57,632 bases of DNA from Muribaculaceae bacterium. Lineage in GTDB: Bacteria; Bacteroidota; Bacteroidia; Bacteroidales; Muribaculaceae. Below the pieces are notes generated by a model. It did no database searches and was not told the origin of the DNA. It worked only from the letters and a program-made list of their open reading frames with translations. The stretch is from contig JAFYYG010000057.1 of assembly GCA_017557625.1 (NCBI GenBank), positions 1 to 57,632 on the forward strand. The letters run 5' to 3'. Position 1 is the first letter of the stretch. Every line of letters begins with the position of its first letter. The translations under genes were made by a program, and so were the position numbers. Shown here one piece after another: positions 24,901-34,259 of this stretch.

Positions 24901-26847
24901 TGGACCGATGCACAGGGTGCAAATTATGACCTGTTGAGTCCACAGACTCTCAACGAGCGTCTTGCCAACAAAACCGTCCGCGGAACCATTATCCACATGC
25001 AGAAGAACCGCAACACCGACCCAATTCACGGTGACTATGTGTTGGGAATTGATACTAAAGTACAAGATGCTGATGTATGGACCAACACCACCAATCTTGG
25101 CACCACCTGGTGGGGAACTTCGCTCGATAGTCCTTGGAAAGGTTCAGTGGCTTGGACCGATGGCATTCTTACAAACTACGACAACTCACGCTTCCTTTAC
25201 ATGGAGAATGGAATCACTCGCGGCCCTGATGTTTACATCGTCACTGCTGAGGACGGCACCGAGTGGTACACATGGTACTGCGACCGCAGTACTGCCACCA
25301 TCAGATTTGGATATGGCGAGCCTCTTAACGGCTATCCCACTTACGAGAGTGACAAAAATGTTTACAAGTTCTTTGCTCATTACGAGAGCGAAGAGCTGCA
25401 CCAGAATGCTGGCGAGTTATGGTACGTTTGGACTCCCGACTTCGAAGCCACTCTCGACGGCAATGGTCAGAGCAGGGATAATGGAGAGATTCTTGATGTG
25501 ACCCGTATGTATGAGAGTAGCGCCAAGCAAAAGGCTCTTTGCTCTACATTCCGCGACGGCAACTATGTTTATTACACAGATATCAAGGATTGGGGCGACG
25601 ACAACGTGTATTGCTACGTTTGGAGCGTGCCTGGCATCGAATGGCCCGGCATCAAGATGGTGAAGGTGGGTTATGACGATGAGGGGCATCCCGTATATCT
25701 TGCCGACCTTTCCAACTATGACGTGAGCAACGCTGAAGGCATTCTCTTCAACAACGGTGTCACTGATTCTCATGCCACCAACAAGCGTCAGACAGGCAAC
25801 CTCACTTGGGAGAACCACGGCTGCTACGACTATCTAGGTCTCATCTATCGCATTGGCGGCAATATAGACGTTATCGAGAACGAGCCTGACGGTGAGAACT
25901 CATCGCTCACCCTGCGTGGCGTGTGGTACAGCCGCGTGAAAGGCACTCTTTTCGCCAAGGGCAATAACGATTACAACAACAAGAGCGTGAACAGCCGCGG
26001 TTACATCGACTTCTCAAAAGTGATGACCGACGGAGTGAGTAGCGATGTGCTTCAATCCTGGGATTATGACCAGAGCAACTGGGTGGAGATTGAACCCAGC
26101 GAGAGCGTGAGTGCCGAAGACCTAAAGGCCCTGCTTGAGCAAGAGTTCACCCTCTATGGCACTAAGCTCAGCAGTGTGAATCCACGCTTCAAGGCTATCT
26201 CCATCAGCAACCAGCACAACACAGCGGCTTATCAACCCAACCACTTCACTCCAGCGCATTTCAACGGCACGTGCTTCCAGCAGCGTCGTGGCGACAACGA
26301 GTGGTACTTCTTTGTGGAGCCAAAACCAAACGAGCTTGCCGAGATTGACTGGGCAATTTACAACGATGGAGCGTTCTATGCTTATTCACAATCAGGATTT
26401 GATGGCACCATCAATGTTGACTGGAGTTATCACGATCCAGGCTACAGCGAAGCCAACATGACTAGTACTATTGGTTTCGATCCAGAGGCTTGTGGTAAAG
26501 ATCCCGGTACGCTTATTGACTTGAACGGCTACAGTGGATGGCTTGCCATCATCAAACTTGCCGAGACACCTACATCACAAAAAGGACAGTATGATGAAGA
26601 CGATTTGGCGCCATCTTCAAGCAGAGCAGCAAAATATACCGTTTATCCCGTTCTGCTCAACGATGACTTTGTCACTGCTGTTGAGACTATCAACAGCGAC
26701 AAGGCAACTGGCTTGCGCACCCTCAAGTGCACCCGCTACTACAACCTTATGGGTGTTGAGTCGAGCACTCCATTCCAGGGCGTGAACATCATCGTCAAGG
26801 AATACACCGACGGCTCACGAGAGGCATCAAAAGTAATAATGCGCTAA
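21946..26847 (+). CDS. Giant secreted multidomain starch-binding-type protein
   Basis: 1633 residues with a signal peptide (about 1-27, ending SSAWAE). Four related beta-sandwich units (about 28-115, 120-205, 300-395, 485-580) share motifs such as VAGEPAALFGTTWSP, YYVRGNNTDIFGAD and IEFKV. They resemble starch-binding units of amylolytic surface proteins. Three chitobiase-like Ig domains (about 219, 404, 587) have nearly identical text (SPAAGTYNSNQNVTI, ATIYYTxDGSxPTTSS). A CBM26-like unit lies near 1218 (VYCYVWSVPGIEWPG). No catalytic barrel is recognisable. The last 45 residues (RYYNLMGVESSTPFQGVNI, ending KVIMR) look like a Bacteroidetes C-terminal sorting or anchoring tail, not a dockerin. 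It probably holds starch at the cell surface. Confidence 0.8.
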   Translation: MKNYLKQWAWRTLLALTCILTASSAWAETWTVAGEPAALFGTTWSPGTTANDMTNVSGTKYVFFKKNITVSGAVQFKVCKDHSWGEAYPSSNYNLNCSAGTYDFLITFDSNSKDVKGVYSFTVAGNNTTLFGTSWNPSNISNDMTTTDGNIYTWTKENVVLTASNVEFKVCGNHGWDISYPSNNKTLNISENGTYNVTITYNSYTDEVTATAEKVQTDIDAPIFSPAAGTYNSNQNVTISCATSGATIYYTIDGSTPTTSSTVYSGAIALNGEGTTTIKAIAVKNGNTSPVADATYIIAYDRYYVRGNNTDIFGADSWNTNANVMTTSNDQDYTWTSSQVNLAANANIEFKVVKNGTQWIGTDGDNNGNNVTCTASQSGVYTLTVNYTVHGVPTGTLNLIAATPDAPTFIPASGTYNSNQSVTLACATSGATIYYTTDGSDPTTSSTVYSGAIALNGEGTTTIKAIAVKDGLSSAVAEATYIIAYDRYYVVGEPNDVFPSGWSIGDAQLMTANGTTWTWTKSPVTLTENATIAFKVKKKSGNDETWIPSGANITVSPQYGAGQYALTITYVEGAEAPTATLTPLFAVAPVFSPAAGTYDCNQNVTITAGSGTIYYTTDGSDPATSSTRIEYSAAIPLHHEDTFTIKAVSVSGGETSAVTTAEYTIKYVNIYLFGSVGKQHTWLYSYTNPELTTSDGINYYGVYDILNMPSYTDRPGAGLFLLTTGFGTNWETTQQYMIGATGSGNFWIDGSHNYLGEWVDAAPIGQSDKGWTIIPNNGSGTYEFFYDRANNKFKLAAFDGPTIYVYDYTRPYIYVKDNNDVEFNGEMPGNPIQILDESVGGHSGLSEAGDGSDLGTGTLGWYKFAVPSHDTPITFQFFHNNDKTVVPSGMLTASGDVYYYWDGEQYVKLNSRADADKLRRIVAHVRVQGTEVPTCDGVPMNGPSSFYGQMYYWLAVTKYNEDERMVITDGTHHYDNTISSDIYLEWTDAQGANYDLLSPQTLNERLANKTVRGTIIHMQKNRNTDPIHGDYVLGIDTKVQDADVWTNTTNLGTTWWGTSLDSPWKGSVAWTDGILTNYDNSRFLYMENGITRGPDVYIVTAEDGTEWYTWYCDRSTATIRFGYGEPLNGYPTYESDKNVYKFFAHYESEELHQNAGELWYVWTPDFEATLDGNGQSRDNGEILDVTRMYESSAKQKALCSTFRDGNYVYYTDIKDWGDDNVYCYVWSVPGIEWPGIKMVKVGYDDEGHPVYLADLSNYDVSNAEGILFNNGVTDSHATNKRQTGNLTWENHGCYDYLGLIYRIGGNIDVIENEPDGENSSLTLRGVWYSRVKGTLFAKGNNDYNNKSVNSRGYIDFSKVMTDGVSSDVLQSWDYDQSNWVEIEPSESVSAEDLKALLEQEFTLYGTKLSSVNPRFKAISISNQHNTAAYQPNHFTPAHFNGTCFQQRRGDNEWYFFVEPKPNELAEIDWAIYNDGAFYAYSQSGFDGTINVDWSYHDPGYSEANMTSTIGFDPEACGKDPGTLIDLNGYSGWLAIIKLAETPTSQKGQYDEDDLAPSSSRAAKYTVYPVLLNDDFVTAVETINSDKATGLRTLKCTRYYNLMGVESSTPFQGVNIIVKEYTDGSREASKVIMR

Positions 26848-26865
26848 AATACAGCACTTAACAAA

Positions 26866-26898
26866 AATGAGACTCGGACATCCCGAGTCTCATTTTTT
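26866..26898 (+). terminator. Intrinsic terminator after the 1633-residue protein gene
   Basis: AATGAGACTCGG pairs perfectly with CCGAGTCTCATT over a 5-nt loop and is followed by six T residues. Confidence 0.9.
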
Positions 26899-26929
26899 GT
26901 TTTAGCTTTTTTCAACCCTCCTTAGCGCT

Positions 26930-26948
26930 GCATTATGAATTGTGCATT
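26930..26948 (-). repeat. TGCACAATTCATAA phrase after the PIG-L gene
   Basis: On the minus strand ATGCACAATTCATAATGC starts directly after the TGA stop of the PIG-L gene. It is the same phrase as at 3400-3466 and 42944-42975. Confidence 0.7.
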
Positions 26949-27698
26949 TCAAAGAGAGGCCAGGGAGTCGCTGTGGAGGGCGAAGGCTTCGGCGGCTAAG
27001 CAGCGGCTCTCGATACCTCGGAATTTCTCCATGGTGGTGTGCCAGCCGTCGTAGAGCTCTTTCATACCCTGGCTCACGTGGCAGTTGCATGCCTCGTGTT
27101 TGCGATCGAGCACCGCCTCGATGTTCACCCAGTGAGTGGGGTGGAACATCTGCGTCTGCTCGCCAGTCATCACTTCAAAGTAGTAAAGCTGGAACCTGCG
27201 GTCAAGCCTGCGCCATGCGTCAAGCACCAATGTGCCGCACACGGCATGGTCGCGGTGAGCATCAATGGGCCAGTGGGTGAGCACCACGTCGGGGGTTTCA
27301 CGGTCGATGAGTTCGCGCATCTCCTTATACCTCTCTAAATTCACCTCGGTGTTTCCGTCAATCTGGCTCATAAAGATGTGGCGCGCGCCGGTGATTTGAC
27401 AGGCGTTCTCACTCTCCACCATACGTATGGCGGCCGCCTCGTCGTGACTCTTGCCTGCGATACCTGCCTCGCCACGGGTGAGATACACGCACACCACCTC
27501 GTGCCCCGCATCAGCGAGCAGACACATCGTGCCTCCGCATCCCGTTTCTGGGTCGTCGGGGTGAGCTCCAATCACCAGTATCTTGCGTCGTCGCCTTGAA
27601 TTGTCACCATTTGCAGCTTCGGCAGTCACAGGAATTCCCAGCACAGAAGTTCCTGCCGCGACCGCACCAATAGTTTTTATCATGTCTCGTCGATTCAT
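26949..27698 (-). CDS. PIG-L family N-acetyl deacetylase with Tat-like signal
   Basis: 249 residues. The N-terminus MNRRDMIKTIGAVAAGTSVLG has twin arginines and a hydrophobic core, like a Tat export signal. The catalytic domain begins ILVIGAHPDDPETGCGGT, giving the zinc motif AHPDD and Glu, with the second histidine in DAHRDHAVCG. Family members remove the acetyl group from N-acetylglucosamine conjugates. The true substrate here is unknown. It is read in the same direction as the starch operon but is separated by a terminator (27770-27804) and its own promoter, so it is a separate unit. Confidence 0.9.
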   Translation of the reverse strand: MNRRDMIKTIGAVAAGTSVLGIPVTAEAANGDNSRRRRKILVIGAHPDDPETGCGGTMCLLADAGHEVVCVYLTRGEAGIAGKSHDEAAAIRMVESENACQITGARHIFMSQIDGNTEVNLERYKEMRELIDRETPDVVLTHWPIDAHRDHAVCGTLVLDAWRRLDRRFQLYYFEVMTGEQTQMFHPTHWVNIEAVLDRKHEACNCHVSQGMKELYDGWHTTMEKFRGIESRCLAAEAFALHSDSLASL

Positions 27699-27729
27699 CT
27701 TTAAAAGGGTTAAAGAAATTATTAATGCA

Positions 27730-27760
27730 CAAATGTATTAAAAAAATCGGAGAACCACAA
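27730..27760 (-). promoter_or_regulatory. Promoter of the PIG-L gene
   Basis: On the minus strand TTG (27758-27760), 20 nt and TACATTTG (27730-27737) match the consensus exactly. The start codon is 32 nt downstream. Confidence 0.65.
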
Positions 27761-27769
27761 GAGTTGTGT

Positions 27770-27804
27770 AAAAAAACAGGGCGGTGCAATATTGTTGACC
27801 GCCC
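27770..27804 (-). terminator. Intrinsic terminator of the starch operon
   Basis: GGGCGGT pairs with ACCGCCC, and the minus strand continues with a run of T residues. It begins 25 bp after the stop codon of the susA-like gene. Confidence 0.8.
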
Positions 27805-27828
27805 ATTTTGTATGATTATCAGTGAGTT

Positions 27829-29739
27829 TTAGAACTCTAGGATAAGCGTCTGCCGTGGGGTGAGGGTGATGTCGCTCACTAGGCTGACGTGGTTGCCGGT
27901 GGGGATGTCACGGCCTACCATGGCGTTGCCTATTATTTCGGCATAACGCTTCACTGGCATGGTGGCATTCTCGTTGGTGCCGTTGACTATTGTCATCACG
28001 GTCTTGCCGTTGTATTGGCGAGCCACAACATAGATGCCATTGTGGGGCAGGAATTGAGTCTGCTTGCCCTTAGTAATTACATCACTGCCGGGACCTTTGC
28101 GCCAGTGGAGCAGGGCGCGGAGCCAGTTGAACATATCGTTCTCTTCCTTGCTGCGTCCCTGCGAGGTGAATGCGTTATGAGAGTCGCCGGGGAAGCCTCC
28201 TGGGAAGTCCTTGCGCACATTGCCGTCGGTTACATGCTTGGTGCCGTTGAGCAACACTTCACTGCCATAGTAGAGCTGCGGTATGCGGTTGATGGTAAGC
28301 AGCAGGGCCAAAGCCTGTTTGAGGGTGTTGGCATCCTTGCCGTCCTTGAGGTAGCGGTCGGTATCGTGGTTCTCGATAAACGCCATCACGCTGCTTGGGT
28401 TGGGGTAGAGGTAGTCAAACACCAAGCTATTATATACTCGGTTAAAGCCACGCCACTGGTTGTCTGTGGTCTCGATGCGTGCTGAATCAACGCAGGCGTA
28501 AAACGAGAAGTCCATCACCGTTTTGAGGTAGCTGTTCTCCTTGGCGATTTTGCTGTCGCGCTGCCAAGCGGCGGTGTAAGGCGGCTGCTCAAACCATGTC
28601 TCGCCCACCACGTTGAAGTTGGGGTACTCGTTGTCGATTCTCTTCATCCAGCGTGCCATAGGAGCTGCAAAGGCATAAGGGTAGGTATCCATGCGGATGC
28701 CGTCGATTCCCACAGTCTCAATCCACCAGATGCTGTTCTGGATGAGGTAGTTCATCACGTGAGGATTGTTCTGGTTGAGGTCGGGCATGGTGGATACGAA
28801 CCAGCCTTCCACAGTCTGCTTCTTGTCAAACTCGCTAGCGTAGGGGTCAAGCACGGGAGCCAACTTGTAGCTTGTCTGCATGAAGCTGGTGTTGCGAGAG
28901 TCGCTGGTGCCTTTCGACTCCTTGAGCCATTCGTGGGTGTTGAACCAGTCGTTGCTGGGCATATCAGCTACCCAGGGATGCTCAAAGCCACAGTGGTTGA
29001 AAATCATGTCCATCACCACCTTGAGATTTTTGCTGTGAGCCTCATCAACGAGACGACGATAGTCGGCATTGGTGCCGAAACGTGGGTCAACGCGGTAGTA
29101 GTTGGTGGTGGCATAGCCGTGATAGGTGTCGTTCCACGGACTCTCGGGCGAGTCGTTCTCCAGCACTGGAGTGAACCACAAGGCAGTCACGCCTAAGTCG
29201 TTGAGATAGTCAAGATGTTGTCGTATTCCCTCCAAGTCGCCGCCATGACGGTAGCTAGGATGGTTGCGGTCGCACACCTGGCTGCGCATCCCTGCCACAC
29301 GGTCGTTGGCAGGGTTGCCGTTGGCAAAACGGTCGGGCATGAGCATATATAGCACATCGGCATTGGTGAATCCCATGCGTTTGTCACCGCTCATCTCACG
29401 AGCCTTAAGCTCGTATTTCGCATCATAAGAGAGTTTGCCCTTCTTGAAAGTGAGTGTCATAATACCTGGCTGTGCGCCAGCGGTGTTGAGGTAAATAAGC
29501 AGGTAGTTGGGACTTTCAAGCCTCACGAGGGAGTCGATTTTCACACCAGCGTAATTGGTTGTTACCTCGGCATCACGGATGTCTTGTCCATAAACCATGA
29601 GTTGCACCGACGGATCTTTCATGCCCACGAACCAGTTGGTGGGCTCAATGCGGTCAACTTTAAAAACAGGCATCTTAGGCACCGCCCAGGCGGCTACCGC
29701 AATGAGCACTGCCATTAATATGAGAATTGTTTTTTTCAT
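27829..29739 (-). CDS. susA: SusA-like neopullulanase / cyclomaltodextrinase (GH13)
   Basis: 636 residues. A signal peptide (about 1-19) suggests a periplasmic enzyme. The N-terminal cyclomaltodextrinase-N domain (about 24-120: VDRIEPTNWFVGMKDPSVQL, VYGQDI) is followed by the barrel. Catalytic regions are DGIRMDTYPYA (about D349), VVGETWFEQ (about E379) and FIENHDTDRY (about D457). A C-terminal cyclomaltodextrinase-C domain ends the chain. Domain order and length match SusA of Bacteroides. It should cut maltooligosaccharides and pullulan after import. It is the last gene of the malQ-susB-pulA-susA run, 89 bp behind pulA. Confidence 0.92.
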   Translation of the reverse strand: MKKTILILMAVLIAVAAWAVPKMPVFKVDRIEPTNWFVGMKDPSVQLMVYGQDIRDAEVTTNYAGVKIDSLVRLESPNYLLIYLNTAGAQPGIMTLTFKKGKLSYDAKYELKAREMSGDKRMGFTNADVLYMLMPDRFANGNPANDRVAGMRSQVCDRNHPSYRHGGDLEGIRQHLDYLNDLGVTALWFTPVLENDSPESPWNDTYHGYATTNYYRVDPRFGTNADYRRLVDEAHSKNLKVVMDMIFNHCGFEHPWVADMPSNDWFNTHEWLKESKGTSDSRNTSFMQTSYKLAPVLDPYASEFDKKQTVEGWFVSTMPDLNQNNPHVMNYLIQNSIWWIETVGIDGIRMDTYPYAFAAPMARWMKRIDNEYPNFNVVGETWFEQPPYTAAWQRDSKIAKENSYLKTVMDFSFYACVDSARIETTDNQWRGFNRVYNSLVFDYLYPNPSSVMAFIENHDTDRYLKDGKDANTLKQALALLLTINRIPQLYYGSEVLLNGTKHVTDGNVRKDFPGGFPGDSHNAFTSQGRSKEENDMFNWLRALLHWRKGPGSDVITKGKQTQFLPHNGIYVVARQYNGKTVMTIVNGTNENATMPVKRYAEIIGNAMVGRDIPTGNHVSLVSDITLTPRQTLILEF

Positions 29740-29756
29740 TTTTTATTTTTTTATTA

Positions 29757-29826
29757 ATCGATTGTTCGAATGTTCGAACAATCGAACGGTCGAACAGTCG
29801 AACAGTCGAGTTGAAAACAAAGAACT
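29757..29826 (-). repeat. TTCGA phrase repeat between pulA and susA
   Basis: Successive variants of GTTCGAACA, GTTCGACTG and ATCGATT fill the spacer directly behind the pulA stop codon. The units are themselves near-palindromic. Confidence 0.7.
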
Positions 29827-29828
29827 TA

Positions 29829-31775
29829 TTAATCGTGCATGATAATCGCTGAGCGGGGTGGGGCGATAATCTCGTCGGTTGTGAGGGTGTAGATTCCGTC
29901 CTCATTGATAACATCGCCGTCGCCCACGATGGTGTAGGTTGATTTAGGCAGTTTCACCGTGCGTTTATCGTTGTTGCCATTGAGAATCACAATCATGTTG
30001 TTCCACTTGTCGCCAAGTTCGTTGAGATTCTTATATCGGTAAACCACGAGGCAGTCTCCACCGGGCAGGAACTCGAGAGCTCCAGCAGTAGAGGTGCGAT
30101 TGAACTTGGGGTCGGAGATATATGCAATGTGATGATTCTTGCGCAAAGCGATAAGGTTCTTGTAATAATTGAACACCTGAGGATAGCGCTTCAGGTTATT
30201 CCAGTCAAGGTGGTTGATGCTGTCGGGACTCTCATAGCTGTTGTGCACACCCTTCTTGTCGCGCAGCATCTCCTCGCCACTGAGCATAAAGGGAATGCCT
30301 CGCGAAGTGAATACTGCGGTCTGCGCCATCAGGTCGAGCTTGATAAGGTCTTTCTCGGTGAGGCCAGGGATGCTGGCTTTCAGCCTGTCAACCAGGCACA
30401 TATCATCGTGGCAGCTTACGTAGGCAATCATCTGGTTGGGGGTGTTGGCAAACGGAGCCTTGCTGTAGTTCACCTTGCTGTAGTCGATTTGCGGATGTTG
30501 TGATGCACCGGCGATACCGAATTTCAGACTTTCCTCATATCCAGGAATACCACCCAAGAAAGCTGCTTTGTCATCACCGTCCCAGGGTCCGCGCAATGCG
30601 TCGCGAATGTCGTCGCTGAAGGCTGCGATGCCAGGTACCTGTTTCATGTTGGCCTTCATCGCCAATCTCTCATTAGGTATAGCGCAACCTCCAGCACTCC
30701 AGCCTTCACCGTAGATGATGCGGTTGGGGTCGTTTTGATGCACCATGTCGGCGATGGCGTTCATTGTCTCGATATCGTGAATACCCATTAGGTCGAAACG
30801 GAATCCGTCGATGCCATATTCTTCCATCCAGTATTTCACGCTTGCGAGCATAAAGGCGCGCATGATTTCGCGGTCGCTGGCGGTCTCGTTACCGCAGCCG
30901 CTGCCGTTGCTCCAAGAGCCATCGGGGTTCTTGCGGTAGAAGGTGTCTGGACAGGTCTTCTGGAAATTGCCGTCATCAATGCTGAAGGTGTGGTTATACA
31001 CGACATCAAGCACCACCTGAATACCAGCCTTGTGCAACGCCTGCACCATTTGCTTGAACTCACGGATGCGGGTAGCGGGGTCGTATGGGTTGGTGGAATA
31101 ACCACCCTCAGGCACGTTGTAGTTCACTGGGTCATAGCCCCAGTTGTAGCGGTTCTGTTCCAGATGTTCCTCGTCAATTGAGCCGTAATCGTAGGACGGC
31201 AGGATGTGGATGGTGTTAACACCCAAACTCTTGAGATGCTCAATCGCCTTAGGCTCGGTGAGCGCGAGGTACTTGCCCTTATTTTGCAAACCGCTTGACG
31301 GGTCAATCGAGAAGTCGCGGTGGTGCATCTCGTAGAGGATATGGTCTTCAAGAGCGATGTATGGCGACCGCCTGCCGCTGTCCCAACCTTCGGGATTGGT
31401 CTCGGTCATGTCGATGATGGCACCGCGGCGGCCGTTCACGCCCACCGCTTTGGCAAAGATGCCCGGGTTCTCGCCCATATATTTGCCGTTATATTTCACG
31501 TCAAAGGTGTAGAACTTGCCCTTGAGATCGCCCTTGATGGTGGCATGCCACTCGCCGGCGATTTTCTTGTCGCGCTTCATCTCCACTTTCTTGAGCACTT
31601 TGCCGTCCTTGCCAGCGTCGTAGATGCGCAGCGTCACGCCCTGTGCGTCATCGTTAGTGTTGAGCAAGAACTCAGTGGCCTTGGGAGAATAGGTCATCTC
31701 GTTGAAATTGTAGTCGCGAGCACCTGCTGTAGCCATAGTCAATGCGATTATTGCTGTTAATAGTAATTTTTTCAT
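29829..31775 (-). CDS. pulA: Type I pullulanase (GH13)
   Basis: 648 residues with a signal peptide (MKKLLLTAIIALTMATAGA). A CBM48-like domain at about 30-130 (FLLNTNDDAQGVTLRIYDAG) precedes the barrel. The diagnostic pullulanase motif YNWGYDP is at about residue 210. Catalytic regions are DVVYNHTF, GFRFDLMGIHD (about D326), YGEGWSAGG (about E356) and YVSCHDDMCL (about D455). It cleaves alpha-1,6 branches of starch-derived dextrins, here probably in the periplasm. It lies between the GH97 and susA-like genes on the same strand with short spacers. Confidence 0.94.
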   Translation of the reverse strand: MKKLLLTAIIALTMATAGARDYNFNEMTYSPKATEFLLNTNDDAQGVTLRIYDAGKDGKVLKKVEMKRDKKIAGEWHATIKGDLKGKFYTFDVKYNGKYMGENPGIFAKAVGVNGRRGAIIDMTETNPEGWDSGRRSPYIALEDHILYEMHHRDFSIDPSSGLQNKGKYLALTEPKAIEHLKSLGVNTIHILPSYDYGSIDEEHLEQNRYNWGYDPVNYNVPEGGYSTNPYDPATRIREFKQMVQALHKAGIQVVLDVVYNHTFSIDDGNFQKTCPDTFYRKNPDGSWSNGSGCGNETASDREIMRAFMLASVKYWMEEYGIDGFRFDLMGIHDIETMNAIADMVHQNDPNRIIYGEGWSAGGCAIPNERLAMKANMKQVPGIAAFSDDIRDALRGPWDGDDKAAFLGGIPGYEESLKFGIAGASQHPQIDYSKVNYSKAPFANTPNQMIAYVSCHDDMCLVDRLKASIPGLTEKDLIKLDLMAQTAVFTSRGIPFMLSGEEMLRDKKGVHNSYESPDSINHLDWNNLKRYPQVFNYYKNLIALRKNHHIAYISDPKFNRTSTAGALEFLPGGDCLVVYRYKNLNELGDKWNNMIVILNGNNDKRTVKLPKSTYTIVGDGDVINEDGIYTLTTDEIIAPPRSAIIMHD

Positions 31776-31829
31776 TTTTCTTGTTTTTTATCGAGTGGTC
31801 GATTATTCGAGCATTCTAGTAATAATAGT

Positions 31830-34189
<2,360 letters not shown>

Positions 34190-34190
<1 letters not shown>

Positions 34191-34259
34191 TTTCAGTAAT
34201 AATCTAGAAGTTCTAGAAATTCTAGTAAATCTAGAAAATCCAGAACTTCTTGTGGATGT
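34190..34259 (-). repeat. TCTAGAA phrase repeat after malQ
   Basis: Variants of TTCTAGAA, TTCTAGATT and TACTAGAA run on directly from the malQ stop codon. Similar phrases lie at 3815-3845 and 42972-42994. Confidence 0.65.
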
